Positions 36,822 through 48,837 of a stretch of 64,000 nt of DNA are shown here, in pieces. Source of the stretch: Janthinobacterium sp. ROICE36 (GTDB lineage Bacteria; Pseudomonadota; Gammaproteobacteria; Burkholderiales; Burkholderiaceae_D); assembly GCF_002869965.1 (NCBI RefSeq), contig NZ_PEBS01000009.1, positions 44,413 through 108,412 of the forward strand. The letters run 5' to 3'. The notes under the pieces are model-generated. The model worked only from the letters and a program-made list of their open reading frames with translations, was not told the origin of the DNA and did no database searches. Positions within the stretch are counted from its first letter, which is position 1. Each line of letters opens with the position of its first letter. A program made the position numbers and the translations under genes.

Positions 36822-37568
36822 CTAGCGGGGCGCTACGTAGTCCGGTTGAATGTCCAGGACACCATAGCGATTCTCGCACGAACGGCGCGTCAATTCCTGC
36901 TTGCCGCTCTTGCCATCAAGCACCATCGTCAAGTTGCGGCACGTGGTAAAACTACCGGGCTTGGTGCCCGTGTCGGATGGCGTCAAGGTGACGCGCAAGG
37001 GAACGGCATTGCCCAAGCCCTTGTTGCTCCACTCACGGCTCTTGCCATCCTCTTCATCTTTCAAGGTGCGCACGGCGGCCGTCAGCAAGGCTTTCTGTTC
37101 CTTCGCATTCAGCCTGGCGATGGTGACATCCGACAAGAAAGGCGGATACACGACGGGCGCCGGGTCCTTGCCCTGCACATCCCAGTTGCCGCTGTTCTGC
37201 GAACAGGTGCGGCGACTCAGGTCCTGCGACCTGTCGCCCGCCTTGACGACGAATTTCAGGTCACGGCAGACGTGTGCCTTCAGGCTGTGCTCTGTCATGC
37301 CGGAGTTGCTGAAGTTATACGTGACCTTCACCAGCACGCCGTTGTCGCCGCCGTTGTCCCATACGTGCGCTTCCTGGTCGTCGTCATCCTTGTTCAAGTC
37401 ATTGAACAAGTCATTGAGCAGCATCGTCTTTTCCAGCGGCGTCAGGGTCGCCACGGTGATCTCGTCGACGATGGTGGGTGTTTGCGCGGCCGCATTGCCC
37501 AGGCAGGCGAGACCGATGACGGTGGCGCCCAGCAAGCGCAGGGCGGAATGGGGAACAGGAAATGGCAT
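36822..37568 (-). CDS. Exported protein with two tandem copies of a cysteine-containing domain
   Basis: A 248-residue protein with a signal peptide (residues 1-28, ending NAAAQ). The rest is an internal duplication. Repeat A (~42-135) and repeat B (~153-240) share L-T/N-x-x-E-K/Q at the start, W-x-N/D-x-G in the middle, C-R-x-L in the second half, and end in R-R-T/S-C-x-x-x-x-G. This pattern of W, two Cys and G resembles the C-terminal domain of the RT0821/17-kDa surface antigen group, where the cysteines pair. No lipobox. I do not recognise a precise family. Monocistronic, between zapB-like and groES. Confidence 0.65.
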   Translation of the reverse strand: MPFPVPHSALRLLGATVIGLACLGNAAAQTPTIVDEITVATLTPLEKTMLLNDLFNDLNKDDDDQEAHVWDNGGDNGVLVKVTYNFSNSGMTEHSLKAHVCRDLKFVVKAGDRSQDLSRRTCSQNSGNWDVQGKDPAPVVYPPFLSDVTIARLNAKEQKALLTAAVRTLKDEEDGKSREWSNKGLGNAVPLRVTLTPSDTGTKPGSFTTCRNLTMVLDGKSGKQELTRRSCENRYGVLDIQPDYVAPR

Positions 37569-37807
37569 GGTGTTCTTTCTGGCGCATGTGGTGATAGGTG
37601 GCGATATTGATATGCAATTGCAATCATCTTATCAAATTTCATAGTGAAACTCTGTTACCCATGCGTACCGGAACGCCCTCTCTCCGGACGGCATGCTAGA
37701 GTCGCTGCTGTTGCTGACGCCCGGGAACGCGGCTTGTGCTGGCGCAAACCCTGTGCAGATGCAGGCTCTGCTTATCATGTATGTATATATTCCTCGTGAA
37801 TAAGCCC

Positions 37808-37836
37808 TTGAAGTTGACCCATACCGTCCCTATAAT
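37808..37836 (+). promoter_or_regulatory. groESL promoter
   Basis: TTGAAG, 17-bp spacer, TATAAT. CCCTTGAAG followed by CCCTATAAT 14 nt later also resembles a heat-shock sigma-32 promoter (CTTGAA ... CCCCAT), so both holoenzymes could use it. The -10 element touches the CIRCE element. Confidence 0.75.
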
Positions 37837-37862
37837 TAGCACTCGTTAGTAGAGAGTGCTAA
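37836..37862. promoter_or_regulatory. CIRCE element (HrcA operator)
   Basis: TTAGCACTC-N9-GAGTGCTAA, an exact match to the CIRCE consensus, overlapping the end of the -10 hexamer. HrcA bound here would block groESL transcription until heat shock. hrcA itself is not in the window. Confidence 0.95.
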
Positions 37863-38104
37863 CAAACTCTTTCGTAGCAATCCTCAGGACTGATGGTGCT
37901 TGCCAGACCACTGCAGGGAACGCTACGCGGCGGGCGACGCCGCGATGCACACCACTGCCGGAGACAGGCAAGGACAGAATGACAGGGGGTTTGCTTGACC
38001 GTTGCGGGCTGCTTTCAACGGCGGTCACTGAAAGCATGTCTGGCGCTGTGCCGGATATGTATTCATTTAGCAACACTTATCCATTGAACTTTAAGGAGTT
38101 TTGT
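37863..38104 (+). other. Long 5' leader of groESL
   Basis: About 240 nt separate the CIRCE element from the groES start codon, with no supported gene. The leader contains GC-rich inverted stretches such as the one around GGCGGGCGACGCCGC. The groES ribosome site AAGGAG lies at its end. It may simply be untranslated, or it may be a thermosensor. Confidence 0.45.
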
Positions 38105-38395
38105 ATGAATCTGCGCCCATTGAACGATCGCGTCATCGTCAAACGCCTCGACCAGGAAACCAAAACTGCGTCCGGCCTCATCATTCCTGATGCAGCTGCT
38201 GAAAAACCGGATCAAGGCGAAGTCCTTGCCGTAGGCAATGGCAAGATTCTCGACGACGGCAAAGTCCGTCCTCTGGATGTCAAAGTGGGCGACCGCGTCC
38301 TGTTCGGCAAGTACGCCGGCCAAACCGTCAAAGTTGACGGCGATGAGCTGCTGGTCATGCGCGAAGAAGACATCATGGCGATCGTCGTCAAGTAA
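38105..38395 (+). CDS. groES: Co-chaperonin GroES
   Basis: Heptameric lid of the GroEL folding chamber. It has 96 residues, the family length. [29 protein letters not shown] contains the mobile loop (about residues 16-33), and ends with the conserved ...[14 protein letters not shown] lies 8 nt upstream of the ATG. 50 nt before groEL, in one operon. Confidence 0.98.
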   Translation: MNLRPLNDRVIVKRLDQETKTASGLIIPDAAAEKPDQGEVLAVGNGKILDDGKVRPLDVKVGDRVLFGKYAGQTVKVDGDELLVMREEDIMAIVVK

Positions 38396-38412
38396 TTGTT
38401 TCCACGTTATAG

Positions 38413-40095
<1,683 letters not shown>

Positions 40096-40188
40096 GCCCT
40101 GCGGCCCCGCGCCGACGGCGCGCGCGGCCGCACACGCCGGGCCAGGACAGGCAGAGCAAAAGCTGTTTGCCCCAGCCCGGCAACCCCG

Positions 40189-40221
40189 AAAGCTGGCTTC
40201 TACGGAAGCTGGCTTTTTTTT
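40189..40221 (+). terminator. groESL terminator
   Basis: AAAGCTGGCTTC-TACG-GAAGCTGGCTTT: a 12-bp stem including two G-T wobbles, with a very stable C(UACG)G tetraloop, then eight Ts. Confidence 0.92.
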
Positions 40222-40311
40222 CGCCTGACTTTTCAGCAAGCCCGGCGATTGCCCACCTGCGCATTTTGCTTTAGCATGGCCGCCATCGTCCTTCTTTCTC
40301 ACGCCACCATC

Positions 40312-40785
40312 ATGCCGCCACGCGCCTCTTCTTCCAAAACCACCATCATCGCCGGCATCCTGGCAGGCTTGCTGACCGCCGGGCTAGTCGCTTTCTATCT
40401 GCACCAGCAGTCCGCGCCACACGCTGGCAATGCCCCGGCCGTGAGCAACCAGGCGGCGCAGGAACAGAACGCGCGCGCCGTCGATGCGCTGATGGCGTTG
40501 CCGGAAATCAAGGCATGGTCGGCGCATATCGAAAAAGCGTCGGGTGGCCGCGCCCATGGCGCCGTGATGGAAACGTCGCCCGAGACGCGTCTGGTGGATG
40601 GGGTCGCAGGCTATCAGCTGAGCTTTTTCGAAAGCACGCCGGACGCGGCCCACCGCTGGGAAAGCTTTGTCGTCACGCCCGACGGCAAGCGCATTCTCGT
40701 CGACGACATCGCCACAGGTGAGCTGATCAGCCTGGAACAATGGCGCAAGGACAACGCGCCCATGCAGCGCATCGCCACCCAGTAA
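40312..40785 (+). CDS. Small single-pass membrane-anchored protein of unknown function
   Basis: A 157-residue protein. After a short basic N-terminus, residues ~11-31 (IIAGILAGLLTAGLVAFYL) form one TM anchor. The rest (LMALPEIKAWSAHIEKASGGR..., WESFVVTPDGKRILVDD) is periplasmic and looks like a small alpha+beta domain. The DGVAGYQLSFFES and VVTPDGKRILVDDI strands are reminiscent of PepSY-like or lysozyme-inhibitor-like folds, without a firm match. An ATG 36 nt upstream is an alternative start. It directly follows groESL but after a strong terminator. Confidence 0.65.
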   Translation: MPPRASSSKTTIIAGILAGLLTAGLVAFYLHQQSAPHAGNAPAVSNQAAQEQNARAVDALMALPEIKAWSAHIEKASGGRAHGAVMETSPETRLVDGVAGYQLSFFESTPDAAHRWESFVVTPDGKRILVDDIATGELISLEQWRKDNAPMQRIATQ

Positions 40786-40790
40786 TTCTC

Positions 40791-41207
40791 CTATGCCGGC
40801 GCGCCCTGCGGCGCCGCGCCCAGCACGCCACCCGCCAGCCCCGCAAACGCGCGCGACCACAGCAGCACATGGAAGTTCGGCGCCAGCGCGCAAGCCAGGT
40901 TCGACACGCTAAACAGGAAAAACATGGTCAACAGCAGCTTCTTGCGGTCGAAGCGGTCGATATACGTGGCCGCCAGCAAGCCGGACAGGCCCGCGCACCA
41001 GGCGTAAGCCGAGACGGCGCCCGAGACGGCAGCCGGGCCGATGGCGAACGCCTGCATCAGCTGGGGTGCCAGCGGCATCATCAGCATGAAATCCATGCTG
41101 ACGGTAAATTGCGTCAGCGCAAGCAGCCACAGCATCGCGCGCTCGCGGGCCGGGGTCAGGGCCGCGCCAGCGGACATATCAGGGGAAGGGTTCGGTACAG
41201 GTTTCAT
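40791..41207 (-). pseudogene. N-terminal third of an MFS transporter gene
   Basis: A 138-residue frame holding only the first four helices of a drug-type MFS protein: TQFTVSMDFMLMMPLAPQL is the helix-1 motif, followed by YIDRFDRKKLL, the basic loop after helix 2. It then stops soon after WSRAFAGLAGGVL in helix 4, at 6 bp from the convergent upstream gene. The remaining two thirds of a normal ~400-residue transporter are absent, so the gene is truncated and not functional as a carrier. Confidence 0.8.
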
Positions 41208-41281
41208 GCGGCAGATCTTAAGGATGGCGGCGGTGGACGGCAAGGTTTACTTTCTGGCATCGAAGCGCGATACTCGTCCAC

Positions 41282-41863
41282 ATGCCCGCCACCTCTGTCC
41301 GCCCCCTCACACCAGACGACGCCAGCGCCTACCGCGCGCTGCGCCTGGCCGGCATCGCCGAACTGCCCGCCGCCTTCTGCACCACACACGCAGCGGAAAG
41401 CGGCTTGCCGCTGGCACACATAGCCCAGCGCTTGCGCGCCACGTCGCACCAAATAATATTTGGCGTTTTCAACGAAGAACAATTGATCGCCATTGCCGGC
41501 CTGCGCCGCGAACCAATCGCCGTCGTGCATGACAAGGCCAGCCTGTGGGGCTTGTATGTGGCGCCCCAGGCGCGTGGACGCGGCGCGGCACGGCAACTGG
41601 TGCAGGCGGCCATCGACCATGCCTGCGCCATTCCCGAGCTGGGCTGCGTGCGCCTGGCCGTGGCGCAGGATAATCACGCGGCATTGACCCTCTACCTGGG
41701 CTGCGGTTTTACCCTGGCGGACGGTCCCGCAGCGGAGGGCATGCTGCCACTGCAGCTGTTGCTGCCCCGCCCGGCGCGTGCAAGTGCCAGTGCAAGTGCA
41801 AGCCCAAGTGCCGAAAGTAATGTCTTTATGAAAATCAATACCTTACAAATCCCTGCGAAATAG
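41282..41863 (+). CDS. GNAT-family N-acetyltransferase
   Basis: A 193-residue acetyl-CoA-dependent acetyltransferase. The V-x-P-x-A-R-G-R-G-A acetyl-CoA loop reads LYVAPQARGRGAARQL, followed by the typical helix and AVAQDNHAALTLYLGCGF. The last ~30 residues are an Ala-Ser repeat (ASASASAS...) encoded by a short GCAAGT-type tandem run, then a hydrophobic tail unlike other family members. They may be a read-through extension of the true C-terminus. Substrate unknown. It is divergent from the truncated MFS gene. Confidence 0.85.
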   Translation: MPATSVRPLTPDDASAYRALRLAGIAELPAAFCTTHAAESGLPLAHIAQRLRATSHQIIFGVFNEEQLIAIAGLRREPIAVVHDKASLWGLYVAPQARGRGAARQLVQAAIDHACAIPELGCVRLAVAQDNHAALTLYLGCGFTLADGPAAEGMLPLQLLLPRPARASASASASPSAESNVFMKINTLQIPAK

Positions 41864-41944
41864 CGGACAGGCCGTTTTTTCTGTTGCAAGCAAACGCGAC
41901 AGGCCTTAGCATCGCGGCTTACAAAAAAAACTTGGGGAGAGCCA

Positions 41945-43519
41945 ATGTCATCGGCCGAGACACAAACCGCCACGGGCAAAATGCCCCGGCAAATACCGTA
42001 CATCATTGCCAACGAAGGCTGCGAACGCTTCAGCTTTTATGGCATGCGCAATATCCTGACCGTTTTCCTGATCAGCACCCTGTTGCTGCAGCTTCCGGCC
42101 GAGCAGCGCACGGGCGAAGCCAAGCACGTGTTCCACACCTTCGTCATCGGCGTGTATTTCTTCCCGCTGCTGGGCGGCTGGCTGGCCGACCGCTTCTTTG
42201 GCAAATACAACACCATCTTCTGGCTCAGCCTCGTGTATTGCGCCGGGCATGCCTCGCTGGCCATTTTCGAGAACAATGTCAAGGGCTTCTATTTCGGCCT
42301 GTTCCTGATCGCCTTCGGCTCCGGCGGCATCAAGCCCCTTGTCGCCTCGTTCGTCGGCGACCAGTTCGACCAGACCAACAAGCACAAGGCCAAGCTGGTC
42401 TTCGAGCTGTTTTACTGGATCATCAACTTCGGCTCCTTCTTCGCGTCTTGGCTGATGCCGATGTTCCTGCGCGATTACGGTCCGTCGATCGCTTTCGGCA
42501 TCCCCGGCCTGATGATGTTGGCCGCCACCATGGTCTTCTGGATGGGCGCCAAGAAATACGTGCACGTGCCGCCGGCGCCGCCGAATCCCGACTCATTTAC
42601 CCGCGTGGCCCGCACGGCCCTGCTGGCCCGTGTCGACGGCGGTTCGCGCCCCGGCCTGTATGTAGCCTACGTCGGCGTGATCGGCGCCCTGTATGCGTTC
42701 TACAGCATTCCCGAATGGGGCTTCGTGATTGCAGCATGTACCGCGCTGGTCTTGCTGCTGGCCTTCGGCAGCATCGGCACGGCCATGCAGCTGGAACGCG
42801 CGCGCGGCATCCACCCGGATGATGCCGTCGAAGGCGTGCGCTCGGTCCTGCGCATCCTCGTCATCTTCGCCCTCGTCACGCCCTTCTTCTCGCTGTTCGA
42901 CCAGAAGGCCTCGACCTGGATCGTGCAGGCCGAATCGATGACCAAGCCGGAAGGCTTCCTGCCATCGCAGATGCAGGCGCTCAACCCGTTGCTGGTAATG
43001 CTGCTGATCCCGTTCAATAACCTGGTGCTGTACCCGAGTCTGCAGCGCTTTGGCTGGCAGCCGACGGCGTTGCGCCGCATGACGGCCGGCATCGGCTTTT
43101 CCTCGCTGTCGTGGATCGTCATCGGTATGCTGCAACTGGCACTCGACAGCGGTAACTCCGTATCGATCTTCTGGCAGATCCTGCCCTACGCGCTGCTGAC
43201 CCTGGGCGAAGTACTGGTGTCGGCCACGGGCCTGGAGTTTGCCTACAGCCAGGCGCCGGCATCGATGAAGGGCGCCATCATGAGCTTCTGGAATCTGTCG
43301 ACCACGGTGGGCAACCTGTGGGTACTGATCGTCAACAAGAGCGTGATGAACGAAGGCGTGATCAGCAAGATCGGCCAAAGCGGCATCAGTGTGACGGCCT
43401 TCCAGATGTTCTTCTTCGCCGCCTTTGCCGCCGTCGCCATGCTGGCCTTCGGCCTGTATGCACGCAACTACAAGATGGTCGACAACTACCGCCAGGCCGC
43501 CGTGCCGGGCAAGGCATGA
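41945..43519 (+). CDS. Proton-dependent oligopeptide transporter (POT/PTR family)
   Basis: Symports di- and tripeptides with protons. It has 524 residues and ~14 TM helices. The signature ExxERFxxYG is present as NEGCERFSFYGMRN, with the FFPLLGGWLADRFFGKY element following it. GGGGAGA ribosome site. Monocistronic, with a terminator at 43543. Belongs to the DtpA/DtpB group, but the exact member cannot be told. Confidence 0.93.
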   Translation: MSSAETQTATGKMPRQIPYIIANEGCERFSFYGMRNILTVFLISTLLLQLPAEQRTGEAKHVFHTFVIGVYFFPLLGGWLADRFFGKYNTIFWLSLVYCAGHASLAIFENNVKGFYFGLFLIAFGSGGIKPLVASFVGDQFDQTNKHKAKLVFELFYWIINFGSFFASWLMPMFLRDYGPSIAFGIPGLMMLAATMVFWMGAKKYVHVPPAPPNPDSFTRVARTALLARVDGGSRPGLYVAYVGVIGALYAFYSIPEWGFVIAACTALVLLLAFGSIGTAMQLERARGIHPDDAVEGVRSVLRILVIFALVTPFFSLFDQKASTWIVQAESMTKPEGFLPSQMQALNPLLVMLLIPFNNLVLYPSLQRFGWQPTALRRMTAGIGFSSLSWIVIGMLQLALDSGNSVSIFWQILPYALLTLGEVLVSATGLEFAYSQAPASMKGAIMSFWNLSTTVGNLWVLIVNKSVMNEGVISKIGQSGISVTAFQMFFFAAFAAVAMLAFGLYARNYKMVDNYRQAAVPGKA

Positions 43520-43542
43520 TGTACAAGTAAGCTGAAATGAAG

Positions 43543-43575
43543 AGCGCCCACAGAACATCGTGGGCACTTTTTTTT
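43543..43575 (+). terminator. Terminator of the POT transporter gene
   Basis: Stem GCGCCCAC / GTGGGCAC (one mismatch) with loop AGAACATC, followed by eight Ts. It separates the transporter from the convergent pgm gene. Confidence 0.88.
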
Positions 43576-43586
43576 GCCTGTCCTTG

Positions 43587-45230
<1,644 letters not shown>

Positions 45231-45361
45231 TTAACTTCCCATGGTAGCGCATGCGGGACCAGCAACAAAGCGTTGTACGCCTGCCACGGTGCGCCAAGCC
45301 GCTTAAGCTGGCTGCAGCAGTGCAGCACCTTACTCTTGCATGTCTCACAAGTACGAACTAT

Positions 45362-45380
45362 AATAAGAATGGTTCTCATT
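45362..45380. promoter_or_regulatory. Fur-box-like site
   Basis: AATAAGAATGGTTCTCATT, matching the palindromic Fur consensus AATGAGAATNATTCTCATT at 16 of the 18 defined positions. It lies about 155 bp upstream of the TonB receptor remnant and ahead of the iron-uptake cluster. Confidence 0.7.
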
Positions 45381-45534
45381 CACATTTGGACTCCCACCAG
45401 AGTCTGCGCACAGTCGCCTGACTGATGCGCGGCTGGATGACACGCTGCGCCAGCCAGGCACCACCGCCAAGCAAGCCTCCCATGCCAAACACGCCCACCG
45501 CACGACGGAAGGCACACGAAAAGAAGGATGCTTC

Positions 45535-46069
45535 ATGGTGCGAGCACGTTCGTTGGCCGGCATGGTTGCCGGCCCGTTTTCCCCGCATGTTGGCAACATC
45601 ACCCTGCGGCCGCTGGTCGCTGCCGCACATTCGGCATTGCTGACGACAGCACTGGGGAGCGTTGCGGTCGTGGCAGCGCAGGCGCCGGCCACGCGCGCTG
45701 AAACCAGCTTGAGCGAAATCAAGGTGCTGGGCCAGCAAGACAAAGCATCGACCGAGCACACGGGTTCCTATACGGCAAAACAGATGGGCACGGCCACGCG
45801 CATGGGCCTGTCTACCCGCGAAACGCCGCAATCGCTCTCGGTCGCGACGCGCCAGCGCATGGATGACATGGGCTTGAACAGCCTGGCAGAGGTGCTGGCA
45901 TGCGCTGGCCAATCTGATGGCGCGCTACCAGATCAGCCCGAAACTGTCGGCCGGCCTGAATGTCAACAAGCTGTTCGACAAGACGTATTTCCGCCGCCTG
46001 GGCTTCTATAACGACGGCTATTACGGCGAACCGCGCAACCTGGCGCTGAACCTGCATTCCCAGTACTGA
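45535..46069 (+). pseudogene. TonB-dependent siderophore receptor gene with large internal deletion
   Basis: The first frame starts with an AAGAAGGA site and encodes a signal region plus the start of a plug domain (TETSLSEIKVLGQ... and STRETPQSLSVATRQRMDDMGLNSLAEVLA). At about 45897 it is fused, in another frame, to the last ~55 codons of the barrel (ANLMARYQISPKLSAGLNVNKLF... ending with Tyr as usual). About 600 codons are missing and the junction is out of frame, so no receptor can be made. A GCTGGC copy lies at both sides of the junction and may have mediated the deletion. A Fur-box-like site precedes it. Confidence 0.88.
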
Positions 46070-46121
46070 TGCACCGATGCCGGCCGCTTTTCCATTCACA
46101 TAAAAAGATAAGGGATACACC

Positions 46122-46868
46122 ATGCACATCACTTCCATCGCTCGCCTCGGCGCCCTTGCCACCGCCCTGCTGGGCGCGGCCCTCGCTTCTGGCTCGGCCA
46201 TCGCGCACCAGATCTGGCTGCAGCAGGACGGCAAGGCGGCCAGCGTGTATTTCGGCGAATTCGGCGACAACTTGCGCGAAGCGTCGCCCGGCCTGCTGGA
46301 CAAGTTCAGCATCGAGCGCGTGACGTGGATTTCGCCATCCGGCAGCAAGCCACTGCAGGCGAGCAAGACGGCCGGCGCGTACATCCTGAATGGCAAGGCG
46401 GGCGCCGGCGAAAGCATCATCGTCGAGGAAGACAACTACCCGTCATGGGAAGAAAAAAAAGATGGCAAGAGCACGCGCACCGTGTGGGTCCCGGCCGCGC
46501 GCCTGATCGCCGACGGCAAGGCGCAAACACCCGCGCTGACGCTGGACCTGGTGCCGACCGGCAAACCCGGCCAATTCCAGGTCAGCTATCAGGGCAAGCC
46601 GCTGGCGCAGGCCAAGGTCAACGCCGTGGTGCAATCGGGCTGGGGCAAGGAAGCGTGGAGCGATGCGCAAGGCCTGGTCAGCTTCCCGCTGCCATGGAAG
46701 GGAAGCTATGTACTGGAAGTGCAGCACACGGACAAGACGGCCGGCCAGCGTGGTGCGCAAGCCTATGACAAGGCCATGTTCGTGACCACCCTGAGCCTCG
46801 TGCAGCCGCAAGGCGTGACGCCGCTGCCGGCCGGCCCGGCCCTGCCACCGAGCAAGGATCACGACTGA
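46122..46868 (+). CDS. DUF4198 periplasmic protein
   Basis: A 248-residue exported protein (signal peptide ending ASGSAIAHQIWL). The H-Q-I-W-L-Q start is typical of DUF4198/NikM-like proteins, linked to metal uptake. The C-terminal domain (GQFQVSYQGKPLAQAKVNAVVQ, SWSD-like AWSDAQGLVSFPLPWKGSYVLEVQH) is the DUF4198 Ig-like module. First intact gene of the iron-associated operon, 2 nt before the DUF3649 gene. Confidence 0.85.
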   Translation: MHITSIARLGALATALLGAALASGSAIAHQIWLQQDGKAASVYFGEFGDNLREASPGLLDKFSIERVTWISPSGSKPLQASKTAGAYILNGKAGAGESIIVEEDNYPSWEEKKDGKSTRTVWVPAARLIADGKAQTPALTLDLVPTGKPGQFQVSYQGKPLAQAKVNAVVQSGWGKEAWSDAQGLVSFPLPWKGSYVLEVQHTDKTAGQRGAQAYDKAMFVTTLSLVQPQGVTPLPAGPALPPSKDHD

Positions 46869-46870
46869 CC

Positions 46871-47218
46871 ATGCCAGCGCACGCGAACAGTGAAACCACT
46901 GAAAAAATGGCCCGTCTGCGCCTCTCAGCAGGCGCGCTCTACCGCCTCGGCGTGGCGTCGCGCAGCGTGGCGGCCATCGTTGGCGGCTACGTGCTGGCAG
47001 CGCTGCTCACCATGCTGCTGTCGGTGAGCCTGCCCTTGGCACGTTCCGAAGCCGTCATGACGGCCACCCTGTTGTCGTTTGCCATCTACACCTGCGCCGT
47101 GATGTGGGTCTTCGCCACGCGCAGCGCCCTGCGCGCCTGGCTGGGCCTGTTGATCCCCGCCGCCGTCATCGCCGCCATCCTGCAGTGGATGGACGCACTA
47201 TCCTGGAGTCTCGCATGA
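46871..47218 (+). CDS. DUF3649 inner-membrane protein
   Basis: A 115-residue protein with about three TM helices (~33-53, 60-80, 85-105). DUF3649 proteins accompany PepSY-type iron-reductase genes; RLGVASRSVAAIVGGYVLAAL is a recognisable N-terminal stretch. Its stop codon overlaps the start of the PepSY gene (ATGA), so expression is coupled. Likely an accessory to the iron-reducing membrane complex, with no defined biochemistry. Confidence 0.8.
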   Translation: MPAHANSETTEKMARLRLSAGALYRLGVASRSVAAIVGGYVLAALLTMLLSVSLPLARSEAVMTATLLSFAIYTCAVMWVFATRSALRAWLGLLIPAAVIAAILQWMDALSWSLA

Positions 47219-48837
47219 AAGAAGGTTTCCGCCAGTCGATGGCATGGCTACACACCTGGTCAGGCCTGCTCGTCTGCTGGATCTTGCTGCTGGTGTTTTG
47301 CGCCGGCACGGCCAGCTACTACCGCAATGAAATCACCCTGTGGATGCAACCCGAACTGCATGGCGCCGCCGCCAGCAAGGTGACGACGGACGAAGCGGTT
47401 AAGGTCGCGCAACAGGCGATGCAGGAGCGGGCCAAGGGCGCCACGCGCTGGTTCATCAGCCTGCCCGGCGAGCGCAATCCCGCCACGCAACTGGGCTGGA
47501 GCAAGCCGTCGCAACCGGGCGAAAAGAAACGCGGCCGGCGCGGCAACTTCCATAGCGAAGCAGCCGACCCGGCCACGGGCGAGGTGCTATCGAAGCCGCG
47601 CGAAACGCGGGGCGGCGAATTCCTCTACCGCCTGCATTTCGACCTGCATTACATGCCGGCCATCTGGGCCCGCTGGATCGTGGGTTTTTGCGCCATGTTC
47701 ATGTTCGTCTCCATCATCAGCGGCATCGTCACGCACAAGCGCATCTTCAAGGACCTGTTTACCTTCCGGCCAAAGAAGGGCCAGCGCTCGTGGCTCGACG
47801 CGCACAACGTGACGGCCGTGCTGGCCCTGCCCTACCACATCATGATCACCTACACGGGCCTGGTCACCTTGATGTTCCTGTACATGCCGTCCGGCGCCAC
47901 TGCCGCCTACAAGGGCGACCAGGATGCCTTCTTCGCTGAAGCGTTTCCCGGCCGCTCGGGCGACAGCAAGCCGGCCGGCGTGGCCGCGCCGCTGACGCCA
48001 CTGGCGCCCCTCGTGCGCCAGGCCGAGCAGCAATGGGGCGGCAAGGTCGAGCGCATCTCCGTGAATCACCCGGGCGACGCCCACGCCACCGTGACGCTGT
48101 CGCGCACGTCCGGACGCGACATGTCGTCGAAGCAGCCATCGATGGAATTCGATGGCGTCAGCGGCAAGCTGCTGTCGACCGATGGCGACGCACTGCCCGG
48201 CGCTGCCGCCACGCATGGCGTGATGGTCGGCCTGCACATCGCGCACTTCGGAGGGCCGCTGCTGCGCGCGCTGTTCTTCCTGTCCGGTCTGGCCGGCTGC
48301 GCCATGGTGGCCACGGGCGCCCTGCTGTGGGCCGTCAAGACGCGCCAGAAGCAAGCCAAGGCGCTGGCCGCCGGCAAGCGCGCCAGCTTCGGCCTGCGCC
48401 TGGTGGAAGCGCTCAATATCGGCGCCATCGCCGGCATCCCGATCGCCTTCGGCGCCTATTTCTGGGCCAACCGCCTGCTATCGGTGACGATGGAAGACCG
48501 GCCGAAGGAAGAAATCGCCTGCTTCTTCGGTGCCTGGGCCCTGGCCGCCCTCATCGCCCAGCTGCGCCCCTCGCGCGCCATGTGGCGCATGCAACTGGCC
48601 GTCGGCGCCTTCCTGCTGGCGTCCCTGCCCGTGCTGAACGTCGTCACCACCGAGTCGCACCTGGGCGTGACCCTGTTCCTGGGCCGCGGCCCCGTGGCGG
48701 TGGCCGCTTTCGACCTGGTGGTGCTGGTGCTGGGCCTGGGCCTGGCGTATGCCGCGTGCAAGTTAAAACCGCTGCCCGTGAAGGCAGCCAAAACCACACC
48801 CGCCGCCAAGCCGGCGACGACGATGGAGGCCGCGTGA
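47215..48837 (+). CDS. PepSY-associated membrane protein (siderophore iron reductase-like)
   Basis: A 540-residue inner-membrane protein with four core TM helices plus C-terminal helices. The first helix HTWSGLLVCWILLLVFCAGTASYYRNEI, then a periplasmic PepSY domain (ARWFISLPG-like segments), RLHFDLHYM before helix 2, and HNVTAVLALPYHIMITYTGL are the marks of the PepSY_TM family. Conserved His residues there suggest heme or iron ligands. Such proteins are proposed to release iron from imported siderophores by reduction. Coupled to DUF3649 upstream and DUF3325 downstream. Confidence 0.88.
   Translation: MKEGFRQSMAWLHTWSGLLVCWILLLVFCAGTASYYRNEITLWMQPELHGAAASKVTTDEAVKVAQQAMQERAKGATRWFISLPGERNPATQLGWSKPSQPGEKKRGRRGNFHSEAADPATGEVLSKPRETRGGEFLYRLHFDLHYMPAIWARWIVGFCAMFMFVSIISGIVTHKRIFKDLFTFRPKKGQRSWLDAHNVTAVLALPYHIMITYTGLVTLMFLYMPSGATAAYKGDQDAFFAEAFPGRSGDSKPAGVAAPLTPLAPLVRQAEQQWGGKVERISVNHPGDAHATVTLSRTSGRDMSSKQPSMEFDGVSGKLLSTDGDALPGAAATHGVMVGLHIAHFGGPLLRALFFLSGLAGCAMVATGALLWAVKTRQKQAKALAAGKRASFGLRLVEALNIGAIAGIPIAFGAYFWANRLLSVTMEDRPKEEIACFFGAWALAALIAQLRPSRAMWRMQLAVGAFLLASLPVLNVVTTESHLGVTLFLGRGPVAVAAFDLVVLVLGLGLAYAACKLKPLPVKAAKTTPAAKPATTMEAA

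Noticed and set aside
37856..38104. Longer groES reading frame reaching back to 37856
   Set aside because: It would add 83 residues unlike any GroES; AAGGAG directly precedes the conserved start at 38105.
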